DNA from: Knufia peltigerae
Taxonomy: Eukaryota > Ascomycota > Eurotiomycetes > Chaetothyriales > Trichomeriaceae
Length of the DNA stretch: 63,903 nt
Assembly: GCA_030247855.1 (NCBI GenBank)
Contig: JAPDRN010000173.1
Span: 1 to 63,903 of the forward strand
Direction: 5' to 3'
Part shown: piece by piece, positions 31,730-43,243 of the stretch
How positions within the stretch are numbered: position 1 is the stretch's first letter
Layout: the number at the start of each line of letters is the position of its first letter
The notes under the pieces: model-generated
The model's input: the letters and a program-made list of their open reading frames with translations, nothing else
Databases searched by the model: none
Told to the model about the DNA's origin: nothing
Translations under genes and position numbers: made by a program

Positions 31730-32998
31730 ATGTCAACACATCAGCCAAGAATTGCTATCATTGGAGGCGGGCCTGCCGGGCTGACGGTTGGAATTCTCCT
31801 TCACAAGCACCAAATTCCCTTTACCATTTTTGAGTATCGGGCCAAACCTACAGATGATGAACTCGCAAGCCCGGTCGGAATGCTTGACCTGCATGAAGAG
31901 TCTGGCTTGGCTGCGTTGAAGGAGTGTGATCTCCTGGAAGAGTTCAAGTCGCACACGACTGTGTGCAGCGAGGCTCAGATTATCGCCAACAAAGAAGGGA
32001 ACATCATATACACGGACGATGGTGGACCAGAGCATCGCCCAGAGATTTCGCGCAACTCCTTGACAAAATTACTCCTTGATCAGTTACCGGTCGATAGCGT
32101 CCAGTGGGAGCACAAACTCTCTTCCGCCAGCTATCTCGCTGAAGGATCGCACAATGTGGAAATCGAGCTCAACTTTGGCCATCTCGGAAAGCAAACTTTC
32201 GATTTCGTGGTCGGCGCCGACGGCACCTGGTCTCGTGTCCGTACGCTGTTGACAAGTGCAAAGCCCGCATATGCAGGGTTCCAGTACATGATGCTGGCTA
32301 TCCGGCAGGCGACAGAGAGATATCCAGCCCTTTCGGACTACGTCGGCACTGGAGGCTTCACATCTCTTGGTAACAGACGCGGCATCATGTGCCAACGTGC
32401 CTTGCAAGATTCCGCTCTGATGTATGCCTTCCTCTCCACCGACAATGAGAATTTCGGTGAGGACTCTGGCCTCGTAAAGGGAACACCCGCAGAAGCAAAG
32501 GAGAGATTGTTGAATGACGACGACCTTTTCGGACAATTTGGGCCGAAATTGAAGGAGCTGTTGCAGACTGCGTGTGAAGAAGAGACGAAGACGATGCCAG
32601 ATGCAAAGTTATTGCTGAGGTCGCTGTACACGTTGCCGCCGGGACATTCATGGGAGCACAAGACAGGAGTGACACTGGTGGGAGACGCTTCCCACGTGAT
32701 GTTACCATTTGCAGGAGAAGGAGTGAATGTCGCTATGTGGGATGCCCTCGACGTGTCGCGCGCCATAATCAAGGCATATGAGAATTCACCCACGAATTCT
32801 ACCACGTTTCAAACGACTTTGGACCCCTTGATCAAGGAATTCGAGGTGAACATGGCGGCGCGGGCGAAAGAGAAGGCAGAGGAGGCTTCCAACAACGCCA
32901 AGCTCATGCTCGGCGGCGAAGACGGCGCCACAGCTATGGCGGAGTGGATGAGAGCAGCAATGCAACAAGCTCAAGCATCGAGACCTTCAGATGAATGA
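31730..32998 (+). CDS. FAD-dependent monooxygenase (PHBH fold, TetX-like)
   Basis: Single exon, 422 residues from ATG 31730. An open frame extends upstream without an ATG; the chosen start places the FAD-binding GGGPAG at residues 11-16. Other group A flavin monooxygenase landmarks are VVGADGTWSRVR and GDASHVMLPFAGEGVN near 318 (binding of the FAD ribityl chain). Such enzymes hydroxylate aromatic or polyketide substrates with NAD(P)H. The overall look is nearest to TetX-type soluble monooxygenases. Substrate unknown. No neighbouring biosynthetic core gene suggests a cluster. Confidence 0.88.
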   Translation: MSTHQPRIAIIGGGPAGLTVGILLHKHQIPFTIFEYRAKPTDDELASPVGMLDLHEESGLAALKECDLLEEFKSHTTVCSEAQIIANKEGNIIYTDDGGPEHRPEISRNSLTKLLLDQLPVDSVQWEHKLSSASYLAEGSHNVEIELNFGHLGKQTFDFVVGADGTWSRVRTLLTSAKPAYAGFQYMMLAIRQATERYPALSDYVGTGGFTSLGNRRGIMCQRALQDSALMYAFLSTDNENFGEDSGLVKGTPAEAKERLLNDDDLFGQFGPKLKELLQTACEEETKTMPDAKLLLRSLYTLPPGHSWEHKTGVTLVGDASHVMLPFAGEGVNVAMWDALDVSRAIIKAYENSPTNSTTFQTTLDPLIKEFEVNMAARAKEKAEEASNNAKLMLGGEDGATAMAEWMRAAMQQAQASRPSDE

Positions 32999-33484
32999 TA
33001 CGCTGCTTGGATCTCACGAGTCCATCCCGGCATTTTTCGGAGCAAAGGCGACTGGCGAATGGCGATAATGGGTTACATGTTTTAGAATATACGAAGAAAA
33101 GATATCTTCTCTCAACATGCATTGATAGAATCAGAATAATCAAATCAAAAAAAAGCTCTACCACTAGACGTATACTGCCTATCTCTCCCTCGTATGTAAG
33201 GATCATCCACAGAGTACCGACAATACCCTCTAGGCCGCTTAGTCATCCGATCGTTGTGCTGCCGGGAAGGTCACGTGTTGCTCGGCAAAAGTTCAATCTC
33301 ATCCTCAGACAAAGTGAAAGACAAACATAAAACCGGCCGAGATAGAACTGGCGAAGCGCGACCTCATTTAATCAGTATTGGTACCATTCTTCTTGACTTT
33401 AAACCTTCAGCATTAGTTCAGTTCTCTTCTTCGACCGTCCGGAATCATCGAGAGCCAGTGCCACGAATCTTCATTTCGAACATC
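32999..33484. promoter_or_regulatory. intergenic / lsm5 promoter
   Basis: About 490 bases. A TCACGTG site lies at 33271, 214 bases before the lsm5 start codon. No gene seen. Confidence 0.4.
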
Positions 33485-34162
33485 ATGGCATCACAACTTC
33501 TGCCACTTGGTACGACTTCGCCATGATAAAAAGAAGACGAATCTCGATACTGACTCCAGGAAATAGAACTTATTGACAAGTGTGTCGGCTCAAGGATTTG
33601 GATAATCATGAAGGGCGACAAAGGTGAGTCTCGACTTTTCCATCCGGGCGCCCTCTCCCCAACGGGTATTGGGTGGCTACAGAACCTCGAAACTGACAGA
33701 TATATTTGCTCAGAATTTGCCGGCACATTACTCGGGTTTGATGATTATGTCAGTATGTGGTGATTCCTATTCTTTCCGAGGCAGATCAAAGTCCAAGCCC
33801 TTTAGAAAGAACTATCCTGACCTGAGGCAACTACGATATTAAAAGACATGGTCCTAGAGGATGTTACAGAATTGTAAGGCCGCCGGAGAAATTCTCCATG
33901 GAGACACGACCAATGATACACATCTTGCTGACATCTTTTGTTCCATTCAGTGATTACAGCGGAGGTCAGACCAAGCTGGAAAAGATCTTATTGAATGGAA
34001 ACAACATCTGCATGGTGAGTGGTGAAAAACCAGCGACACGCCGTCAGGGAGATTCTCATGCGCTGGATCAACGTTGCTTGGTCCTCCTGAGATGTGTTAC
34101 TGATTGAACGCCCCTTACAGTTGATCCCTGGCGGGGAAGGCCCTGTTGCGGCGGCATCATGA
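33485..34162 (+). CDS. lsm5: U6 snRNA-associated Sm-like protein LSm5
   Basis: Subunit of the Lsm1-7 ring (cytoplasmic mRNA decapping and decay) and the Lsm2-8 ring (U6 snRNA binding). Rebuilt from six small exons: 33485-33509, 33567-33623, 33714-33752, 33846-33873, 33951-34014 and 34121-34162. Introns are 57-106 nt, all GT-AG and in phase, giving 84 residues, the usual length. Sm1 motif: LELIDKCVGSRIWIIMKG, then GFDDYVNMVLEDV. Sm2 motif: ILLNGNNICMLIPGGEG. Exons 1 and 4 are only 25 and 28 nt, so automatic callers could easily miss or break this gene. It is convergent with the nitronate monooxygenase gene. Confidence 0.95.
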
Positions 34163-34436
34163 CAAATCGTCTCCGTAAATTCACACCATCTCCGGGCAAG
34201 AATCCGTGCCTATCGCCATGGAATGATGGCTCACGCCCAAGCGACCACCGAGAACCACGATCTTTTTCTACGCAGAAATACGGGAACAAGCAACCTTATC
34301 TTGCACAAGTGTAGTACTGCTAGATATAGAGTGGTGAAGAGGGACTACAGTCATACGGACCAGTCCCGGTGTCGAGGACAGAGGCAATGGCAATGGAAAG
34401 CGACTTAGAAATTGTGGTATCACAAATTATTAGTAT

Positions 34437-35495
34437 CTACGACGCGAAGCGTTTGGCAGACTTTTGCAGGATTTGCACAGTCTCCTGCTGAACCTGCCTC
34501 ACGATATCACCTGCAGGCAATACTTCTCTCACCAGTCCAATACCTGTGCCAGCATAGGTTGTCATCCGACCATCAGGTCCCCATCCCGAATCTCCTTGCT
34601 GCATTGCTTCTTTGTAGAGCTGCACGTTTTCATCATTGCTCATTCCATGCTTGGCGTCTTGATACGTCCTGTTGATAACTCCCCTACCATTGTATGTTTC
34701 GGGCCATCCGTGAATATTTCTTACCACATCGTATATTGTGGTCGCAGTTGTACTGACTCCGCCATCGCTAACTCGTAGCACCTCATCTTGATAGCCTTTC
34801 GCAATGACAGCTTCTTTTGCAGCAAGAAACCTTGTGCCCAAAGCCACACCATCAGCACCCAGTGCTAGAGCGGCTGCAGAGCCTCTCCCATCCATAATAC
34901 CTCCGGCCGCGACGATCGGAATTTTGATACCCTCTTCAGCCAAAGCGTCTACAATTTCTGGCAACAAAGTCAGAAGACTTGCTCGATGTGCTAGCCCATG
35001 GCCACCTGAATCAGCACCCTGTACAACCAGCACATCCGGCTTCGTCGTTTTGGCAACTTCTAGAGCTTCAGCGACGGTGCCGATCTGGACCCATATCTTT
35101 GTCTTGTTTTCTGTGGCCGCACGGATTTCCCTCGCCCATTCTAGCAAATCACTTAATTGCTTCGGCGCAAAGAACCACACCGCTGCGACAGGATGCTTCT
35201 TGATAGCATCGAGGGCTAGGCGCAAATCGCTTCCCCAGTTCTGAACCCCGACGCCGATAGGGAGGGCCCCATTATGCAATGAAAGGCCTTGAGCTTTGGC
35301 AAGTTCTGCTGCTTCCGCCAGATCCTTAGCCAGGGGAGTCAAGTCAAATCCACCTGCAAGGAACCCAAAGCCACCATTCGCAGATACTGAGACGGCGTGG
35401 CGGCCCAACGTGATCTTCATCATGGGCGCCGAGACCACGAGTGGAACATCTGGACTCGTCCATGGGTAGTCGGTATGAAAGAGGTTGGGAGTCAT
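34437..35495 (-). CDS. nitronate monooxygenase (2-nitropropane dioxygenase family)
   Basis: FMN-dependent TIM-barrel enzyme oxidising alkyl nitronates such as propionate-3-nitronate. Single exon, 352 residues from ATG 35495, placing the PLVVSAPMM strand near residue 20. Family landmarks: VSANGGFGFLAGG, the VLVVQGADSGGHG loop (flavin and catalytic region) and IPIVAAGGIMDGRG followed by LGADGVALGTRFLAAKEA (phosphate binding of FMN). An upstream in-frame extension to 35603 has no ATG-driven family similarity. Likely role: detoxifying nitronates; could also serve fatty-acid nitro compounds. Confidence 0.92.
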   Translation of the reverse strand: MTPNLFHTDYPWTSPDVPLVVSAPMMKITLGRHAVSVSANGGFGFLAGGFDLTPLAKDLAEAAELAKAQGLSLHNGALPIGVGVQNWGSDLRLALDAIKKHPVAAVWFFAPKQLSDLLEWAREIRAATENKTKIWVQIGTVAEALEVAKTTKPDVLVVQGADSGGHGLAHRASLLTLLPEIVDALAEEGIKIPIVAAGGIMDGRGSAAALALGADGVALGTRFLAAKEAVIAKGYQDEVLRVSDGGVSTTATTIYDVVRNIHGWPETYNGRGVINRTYQDAKHGMSNDENVQLYKEAMQQGDSGWGPDGRMTTYAGTGIGLVREVLPAGDIVRQVQQETVQILQKSAKRFAS

Positions 35496-36211
35496 GGTGA
35501 AATGATAAAAGTAGGTATTGTGTAGGCAGGTTTCACAACGGGTGCAGATGCGAAGTAGCACTCTGCAAGGAGAGTCAACATGGGCCAGCACCAGCACGAG
35601 CACCTAGCTATATTTATAAGCCGATAGTTCCGACCTTGTGAATATGTTTCTGAATCTCCGCGGACGCTGTCGGATTTCTTTGAGAATATGTGATGACTCT
35701 TTGAGCGGATACGATGTTGATGACACGTACAGCCAATTACTGCGTGTCAAGGCCAGGTACCAAGCTGAGGATGGATCTGGAGTCTTGGGGCGGTTGGAGC
35801 AACGAACCACTTGTTATTGACATATAGTATTATTACTTAATGCCTCGGATCTGGTCTCTCACTTGTGCCTTAGGTTTGCAGGCAGTGACATTTATGGTGG
35901 ATTTTCTCTCCCAGCACTCCTCACGTGATTCTTGGCAACGACAACATTTTCCTGGTGTCAGTTTGAGTCTATCACCACCATCAACATGCTGAATAGGTTG
36001 TGAAACCGCGTACGATTGAAGTGGCATCTCTGTGATTGTCCTGTTATTTCTGTCGTTTCTCGAACCCAAATCGCCCCTTCCATCTAGATAACAGACTTGC
36101 GCGACCATCTCTTGGATATCTCTTACCATTTTGACACGGCGCCAGTTTGTGGAATTTCCTATATCACGACCTTTTCTTCCAGTCCTTTGATTCAGACAGA
36201 AAGCCTTCAAA
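35496..36211. promoter_or_regulatory. divergent intergenic region, nitronate monooxygenase / rpb11
   Basis: About 720 bases. TCACGTGA is at 35921-35928, about 284 bases before the rpb11 start. Minus-strand open frames here have no features and overlap the rpb11 leader, so I reject them. Confidence 0.5.
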
Positions 36212-37742
36212 ATGTCTGGCATCAATGCCCCAGATCGGTATGTTCATGTACAGTTCTTTGTTTTTGATGCATTGCTTTGGAATGGTGATTGCGACTGTGT
36301 TTTTGTGATGGAAGGACGTGGCCCATAATGAAGAAGGATCGATGCTGGACCTTAATTACAATCATTGCCGGATGTTGGACGACCCTCAAACAAAAGCCAG
36401 GAAGGACCTGAGAAGTTTTTATCTGGTAATCTCCTATGTTTTGGCAAATAAACCCATTCGCCTCACCTGGACTACTGATTCATTTCACCGCCCACCGCCT
36501 TGGCGTAACATGGACTGCACCATCATCCACGACACAACATTGTCTACATTCGCCATATCTCATTTTCAAACACCGATCGTTACTTTTTTCCAAGCCGGAT
36601 TTACATTGTTTGAAAACACGAGGGGTTGAAATATCTGGTGTAATGGATGACACTTCAGCTGCGAGCCCTAACCCTGCTCAACCCAACATGAATCCAGCAA
36701 GAAACAAGTCTGCAAGTCCCAACCGCGCTCAGCCCGGCACCAGCCCGGCAAGAACCAAGTCCGCAAGTCCCTCAGGACGCAGTCGCCGTGGCAGTATGAA
36801 CAATGCTCTCCACAATCTTAAGCTGTAAGCCTACCTCTGCTCCTCTATGGTCAAGTCACCTCAGAAGGTGTCTCTAGATCCAGTTGAAGCCACCCTACTT
36901 ACACAAACTCCAGCGATGACAACAACGACGGAACCAGAGAGAAGGGCACCACTGTCAGAAACACCCTCACTGTCAACATCGACACTATCAATTCAGGACC
37001 ACTGACCCCCGGCCCATCTTCACCCAAACCTGGCGACACGTACCCCGGATCAGGAAAGCGCGGCATTCCACAAGATGGCGTAGCTTGGAGAGATCACCTT
37101 TCAAACAAGAGATATCATAATGCCGGAATCAATCACAACGCGATCAACAATCAGGACAGGTGCGCAAAGGAGACCACAACATCTGAAATGAGCTCATCCT
37201 TCATTAAACTGGGTCGCGTTCTTCGCTGCTGGGCTCTTGTATTTCTGTAAGTAGTGAGATACTTTGCTAACGCGATGACATAGTACTGAGGCGTTCATAC
37301 TTGGTGACGGCGAGAAGAAGATCGAACAGAAAATCGATACTCGTGAGTGTATTGACAAGCTTGTCCATTTTGTGGCTAACTCCCTTCCAAGGAACTCCCA
37401 ACACTGTCATCTTCACCTTCAACAAGGAAGACCATACCCTCGCCAACATGCTCCGTGAGAAACTTTTGGAGAATAGCCACGTCATGTTTGCAGCCTATAA
37501 GGTTCGTTATCAGATCATGCGCCATTGCTAGAACTACAGTAACCTGATTGTCATAGGTCCCGCATCCTCTCTTCGCAAGCTTCGAACTCCGAATCCAAAC
37601 CGATGGTGACATCACTCCCAAGGAGGCTCTGATCGCTAGCTCTAAGGAGATCATTAAGGAGCTCGATGTGCTGAAGCATAGGTTCAAGAAAGAGTACGAT
37701 CTTCGCAAGATGGTTGGCAACGTGGGTCAAAACGGAGCTTGA
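36212..37742 (+). CDS. rpb11: RNA polymerase II subunit Rpb11
   Basis: Small assembly subunit of RNA polymerase II (pairs with Rpb3, like the bacterial alpha dimer), nuclear. Four exons: 36212-36237, 37284-37342, 37392-37501 and 37557-37742, giving 126 residues. The first exon codes only MSGINAPDR (minus two codon bases) and joins TEAFILGDGEKKI, matching the usual N-terminus. The core is FTFNKEDHTLANMLREKLL, the Rpb11 dimerisation motif, followed by YKVPHPL and DGDITPKEAL. Intron 1 is 1046 nt, ten times longer than the other introns here, and seems to hold a second gene on the same strand. A transcript from inside the intron could also splice in phase to exon 2 (see findings). Confidence 0.93.
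36643..37250 (+). CDS. putative gene inside rpb11 intron 1 (uncharacterised)
   Basis: Two exons, 36643-36824 and 36914-37250, joined by an 89 nt GTAAGC...CAG intron in phase, give 172 residues ending at TAA 37248-37250. Exon 1 codes two tandem 17-residue units ending KSASP, then RRGSMNNALHNLKL. Exon 2 codes an ordered-looking polar stretch: VRNTLTVNID, PGPSSPKPGDTYPGSGKRG, AWRDHLSNKRYHNAGINHN. The last stretch looks like a conserved protein and not translated intron. An alternative is splicing from 37159 (GTGCGC donor) or 37246 to rpb11 exon 2 at 37284. Both keep the rpb11 frame and would give a fusion protein. No known domain recognised. Confidence 0.5.
36670..36771 (+). repeat. tandem 51-bp repeat, two copies
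   Basis: Copies at 36670-36720 and 36721-36771. They code NPAQPNMNPARNKSASP and NRAQPGTSPARTKSASP. Many differences are silent or conservative, which suggests selection on the protein. Confidence 0.75.
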
Positions 37743-38275
37743 ACCAGCTACATCACACCCTATGCTGAGCAACCATCCGATGCTGGGGACGGAGCAAACG
37801 CGAACTATGACCAAGGCTCGAACGATACCCTGTACGATTATTGGAAAGCAGATGACGGCGTTTTGGAGTCAGACAAAGGACTCTTCATGGTGTAGACTAT
37901 GAATGCATGGTTATACTGGCGAGGCAAGCCAGTAAGCAGACAGAGCCAATATCTGTCACACAAGTAATTGAATTGTGGCTTTGACCATGACACTGCGCAC
38001 TTGGCTTTTCTGTGTAGTAGCAGCGTAACTCCCTGATTCTGTCTTGATTGTCGCTCTGAGTACATCGAGCATTGTTGATGCCAAGATGCTTAGTCATGTT
38101 GATGGTTAGGTATCTCCTACGGAGTATTTAGCCCGCCCCAAAATCCGCGTCATTCGAAGCAAGTCAACCTGCTGGCGCAGTCGTCGTCGCCAAACCCCGA
38201 TTACCATCATCTCACTCGTTTCTTCTTCGTTTTGTTCGTCTTTCATCTGCCAGTTTGTTTTGTTCTTAAAGCATC
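37743..38275. promoter_or_regulatory. intergenic / pan1 promoter
   Basis: About 530 bases. A pyrimidine-rich stretch (TTTCTTCTTCG...) lies just before the pan1 start, typical of fungal leaders. No gene seen. Confidence 0.4.
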
Positions 38276-41200
38276 ATGTATTCATCCTCCAACTCGTTCC
38301 TGGGCGGTTCAAATAGTGCCCGCCCTGGCGCTGGCTTTGGACAGCAACAGTCGTTTGGCTCCTTCAATCAAGCTCCTCAACAGCCGTCGCCTTTCGCTCC
38401 CCAGCCCACCGGCTACCCCGGACAACTGCAGTCACAGCAGACCGGCTTTCCAGGGCTAGGGCAGCAGCAGAGCTTTCAAGCTCCGACACAGCAACCGCAG
38501 TACACAGGTTATCCTGGACAGAACCAAGGCCAGCAACCTCAATTCCCGCAAGCGCCGCCGCAGCCTCCTCCTTTCCAGCAGCAGCCCTCGTTCCAAAATG
38601 CTCCTGCACCTCAACAGCAGCAGCAACAACAACCTCATCCGCCAGCTCCGATCCGTCCCCAGCAGACTTCTACCCAGATTGCACAGTCCTTCAACCCGGG
38701 ACCTTCGAGTGCAGCTCCATCAAACAGGGTTGCGAGCAAGAGTTCGAGCAGGATTCCAAACATAAGGCTGTCGTTCATCACTGCTACGGATCAGGCGAAA
38801 TTTGAGCAGCTATTTAAATCAGCTGTTGGCGACGATCAGGCATTGAGCGGAGAAAAGGCCAGGGATTTACTTCTGAGATCTAAACTGCCAGGAAGTGCAC
38901 TGTCACAGATATGGATATTGTCGGATACGACAAAATCAGGGCAGCTGTTGTTCCCAGAATTTGCCCTGGCGATGTATTTGTGCAATCTCAAATTGACAGG
39001 CAAAGACTTGCCTTCTGCGCTGCCCGAGAAGATGATGAACGAGGTGTCCAGCATGGTGGATATCATCTCCTTTGGCGTTCCTGATGATAAGCCCCTGCCT
39101 CCGCCTCGTCAGAATGTACCAGACTTCGATGCTCCCATCAGGCAGAATGCAATGTCTCCACCTGCTCCTCAAGCTCCACGACCACAACAGGCGTCTAACC
39201 AGCAACTGTTGTCGCAGCTTACTTCTCAGCCAACTGGTTTCTACAATCATGCGACAGGCTTTCAACCTGGGCTTCAAGCGCAACCCACTGGTTTCCCAGG
39301 CCAGCAGCAAGGTCTTCAACCCCAGGCCTCCGGATTCCCAGGAGCAACTGGATACACTGGCCCACGACCACCCATGCCACCCATGCCGACGGGGTTTGCA
39401 AACAATATGTCGCCTCAGCAAACAGGTCCTTTGCAAGCTCAACCCACTGGCTTGCCAGGCCAATGGGGCTTTGTGAATGCGCCAGCTACGGGACTTCCGA
39501 ACATTGAAGCTTTGCGCCAACAGTTGATGCCTCAAACTGGCCGTGAGGGTGGGTTTACCACGCAAGGGTTGGCAGGCTCGGCTAAAATTCCTTGGGCTGT
39601 CACGAAGGACGAGAAGCGCATATATGATGATCTTTTCCGTGCTTGGGACGGTTTGGGTAGAGGCTACATTTCAGGAGATGTTGCTATTGAAATCATGGGC
39701 CAAAGCGGTCTCGAAAGAGGGGACTTGGAAAGCATTTGGACCTTGTCTGACCCCAACAACAAAGGCAGGCTTAATATGGACGAATTTGCAGTGGCAATGC
39801 ACTTGATTTACCGCAAGTTGAATGGATATCCTGTCCCCAACCGGCTCCCACCAGAATTGGTTCCGCCTTCAACGAGGAACTTCAATAATTCCATCGACAC
39901 CGTCAAGTCTCTGCTCTCGCAGGATGCTGAAACCAGGAAACAAACAGGTGCATTCTTGCAGCCGCAGAAGACAGGGGTCAGTTATCTAAAAAATCACTCT
40001 TTCCGTGCGGGATCAGCATCTCCAAGTTTCGGACGGAAAGATGCAACTGTGTTCCGCAACAATGATGATGATATCGGATATCGTTCCAGTGCGAGACGCC
40101 GCCTTGGCGCGGGTGGCAGGACTCCCTCACCTGCTCAGTCCTCTGATGTCTCTGAGAGCGCCTACGACGATCTGACACCAGATCAGATCAGGAAGAAGAT
40201 TCGAGAGAAGAAGATTCTTTTAGACGCGACAGACTTTCAAGATGAACGTCAGGCCGATGATGATGATGTCCTGGACCGCCGGGATAGAAGAGAGGCCGAG
40301 GAGCTTTTCAAGCAGATTCGCCGTATTCAGGATGATATCGATACCCACCCGAATTCTGGATTTGGTGGTTCAGACACTGGTGCTGAAAGAAGATCTATGC
40401 GGAGAGAACTACAGAGATATCAGGATCGCCTCCCAGCACTTGCTTCAGATGTTCGAAAGATCGAGAAGAGTATCGCAGAGGCGAGGTTACAGTTGTTCCG
40501 TCTGAAGGATGCCAAGGCTCACCCAAATAGCACCTCCACAATCGTCGGCACAGGCCCTGGTGGTACAGTCACTGAGGCTGATCGTATCAAAGCCAGAGCA
40601 AGAGCCCGTATGCAGGCTCGAGCAGCAGAGCTAGCAGGACGACCTGCTCCAGCTACAGATGATGAAGGCGGTGCCCAGAGACGCTTGGAACAAGAAACCT
40701 CAAAAGTCAAATCCGAGCAAGAACGACATGAAACTATGACCCGTGATGTTGAAGACAGCGTCAAAGACTTTGTTTCCAGCCTAGAGGATGGTCTTCGCGT
40801 TGAGGGTGAGAATACTACCCAGGAACATGAACGGAGACGATGGGAAGAAGCTTTGGGTGTGGAGGACGAAGTCAAAGAACTCATCTATGACTTGCAAAGG
40901 AGTAGCAGGACAGCCAAAGTCCGCAAGGAAGAGTAAGTCCATGTCTGTGTACTGGTGTCATTTCGTGCTGATCACAATAGGCAAACACGCCCTGCTCCTC
41001 GAGCTTCTACGGAGTATGGACGTGACGAACCGAGACACACCAATGGTGATCTGCCAAGTCGTCCCGCTCCTTCAACCACCACTTCATCTTCGTCTTTGAC
41101 TGCTGGCACGTCACCTCAAGACCGTGTGGCTGCAGCCAAAGAGAAAGCTTTGAAGCGTATTCAGGAACGCATGGCTGCAGCAGGTATCAAGCCCGCTGGG

Positions 41201-42737
41201 GAGTCTGGAGAGACACTACAACAACGCCAAGAGCGCGAGAAACAGGAACGAGCAGAGCGTATACGCAAAGCAGAAGCAGAAGATGCTAAACGTGAACAAG
41301 AGAGGCAGCAAAGACTGGCAAACGAGGGTGTCGTACCACCTCCCAGTCCTAAATCTGCGAAGAAGCCTCCTCCACCACCGACTCGAAAGCAGCGCCAGGA
41401 GAGCTACGATCTCTCGGACCGAAAAGCCCAAGAGGCAGCAGCGAAAGCTAGGGCTGAGGAAGAAGCAGCCGCCCAGATCAGGGCAGAACAAGAGGCACAG
41501 GGGCGAGAGCGCAAGAAATTAGAGTAAGTCCACGCTGGCTCAATCGCGTTCGTACTGACAAGTGTATAGGGCGCAAGCCAAAGAACAGGAAAACGACTTG
41601 GAAAAGGAACGTCAAGCTGCTCAAGACCGTTTGCGTGCCTTGGAGGAGCAAGTCAAAGCCGGCAAGATCAAGAAGCAAGAAGAGAAAGCACGTAAAAAGG
41701 CAGCCGAGAAAGAAGCCAAAGAGAAAGAGGTGAAGCTTGCTGCGCAGCGAGCTGAACTTGAAGCCGCTAGAGAGAGGGAACGACAGCTTCAATTGCAGCT
41801 CGAGAATCTGGGTGACTCTTCTTCCGATGACGACGACGAGCCGGAGCAGATCACGCCACAGGAGAGCACCCCGGCGACGAGTCAAGTACTTACAAGCTCG
41901 ATCTCATCACCTCCGCCTGTGGCAGCTCCTCCACCGGCGCCGTCGACGAGCAGTGGCTATGATGCCACTCCTCTTTCCAGCCCTCCAGCGGAAGAGTCTA
42001 GAAATCCTTATTTCAGGAAACTCTCCCAGCGATCAGAAGATGCAAGACCTGCCTTCTCACCACCAGCTGTCCCCCAGAGCCAGCAGTTCTCGCCCCCGTC
42101 TGCCGCGCCGCCTCCAGCTCCCGCCACAGACCTTCCATCTACCAATCCCTTCCACCGGATTGCTCAACAAGAGGCTGTCAAGCCATTGACGCCTACATTT
42201 ACTGGTGCTCAATCAAGGCGTCGTCCAGAAGAGGACGAATGGTCAGCCGCTGGATCTGACAAGGATGATGACAGCGACAACGAAGATGATCCACCAGCCG
42301 CTGGGTCAGCCAAACATCTTGCATCCATTTTGTTTGGCACGATGGCACCACCACGGCCACTTTCAGCTATGGACAGCAAAGACAGCAAACCTGATACACC
42401 TGTCCAGGAGCCTCCACCTGTTCCAGGTGCCTTTGATGCTCCTCCCCCTCCTCCTCCTCCTCCACCAATGCCAGATAGTGGTGCACCGTCAGCACCTCCT
42501 CCACCACCACCAATGCCTAGCTCTGGGGCACCAAGTGCTCCTCCTCCGCCTCCTCCGATCCCCAGCGCTGGCGCACCTGACAGTGCACCTCCACCGCCAC
42601 CAATGCCTGCGCCGTCCCGCGCCGGAACTGGAGATATCGGAGCTCTTCTAGGCGAGATTCAAAAGGGAAAAGGACTGAAGCATACCGAAACCAAGGACCG
42701 AAGTGCCAGTTCTGTGGCTGGAAGGGTACTGGGTTAG
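38276..42737 (+). CDS. pan1: actin cytoskeleton-regulatory / endocytic scaffold Pan1
   Basis: EH-domain scaffold of the Pan1-Sla1-End3 complex at cortical actin patches; activates Arp2/3 and links endocytic coats to actin. Three exons: 38276-40932, 40981-41523 and 41570-42737, total 1455 residues, the usual filamentous-fungal size. The N-terminus is Gln/Pro-rich with repeated QPTGFPGQ-type (L/Q-x-x-Q-x-T-G) units that are targets of Prk1/Ark1-type kinases. EH1 lies at about 165-255, EH2 at about 438-530 with EF-hand-like DPNNKGRLNMDEF. Long Glu/Lys/Arg coiled coils (about 620-1150) follow. The C-terminus has polyproline blocks, then a WH2-like actin-binding motif (GDIGALLGEIQKGKGLK). Both introns fall inside GAG codons of the coiled-coil part. 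Confidence 0.95.
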
Positions 42738-43243
42738 GCATGGGAAGACAGGATTATGAGCAAGCATGGTGCGTGGAGTGGTGATGTAGAAATGTTTGAT
42801 AGGATTTGGTAAACAATTTTCCTTTGTCTTTAACAATATCGCATTGTTGTCAAAGATATCAGTGTACAATAATCACCTGTATTAGACATTTGTGGTTTTG
42901 GCAGACAGGCTGCAAGCCCAAGCTTCTTGTAATCGAATCTGGGAAGTTCAGGAAGGCGCCGAGTCACGTGATATGGCGCCACGAGGAGCTAGACCATTTT
43001 CGACAGTAACAACAAATAACTGGTGATTGGGTCTGAGAAACACCAGCCTGCGGTAAACGACAACGACAGAGCCTCAACAAACGACTGGCAGATCCGGTGC
43101 AAGGAGTCATAGACGACCCTTTAATGCTGCAATAGTCGTCCCCTTTAGGACCCAGTGGCACGAGGAACGTCCCTCGCGAGGTGAATTGGACTGACTGAGT
43201 ACTCCTCTCGAGCGTGACTTCGAAATCAAGACGACCACACAAC
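42738..43243. promoter_or_regulatory. intergenic / brn1 promoter
   Basis: About 500 bases. TCACGTGA is at 42964-42971, about 273 bases before the condensin gene start. No gene seen. Confidence 0.45.

Noticed and set aside
35833..36225. 130-codon minus-strand open frame with a CCRC cysteine pair
   Set aside because: Antisense to the rpb11 leader, cysteines do not form a known finger pattern.
37247..37283. 37-nt GT-AG intron directly before rpb11 exon 2
   Set aside because: Shorter than other introns here (47 nt or more); the acceptor is better explained by the long rpb11 intron, though kept as an alternative in the findings.
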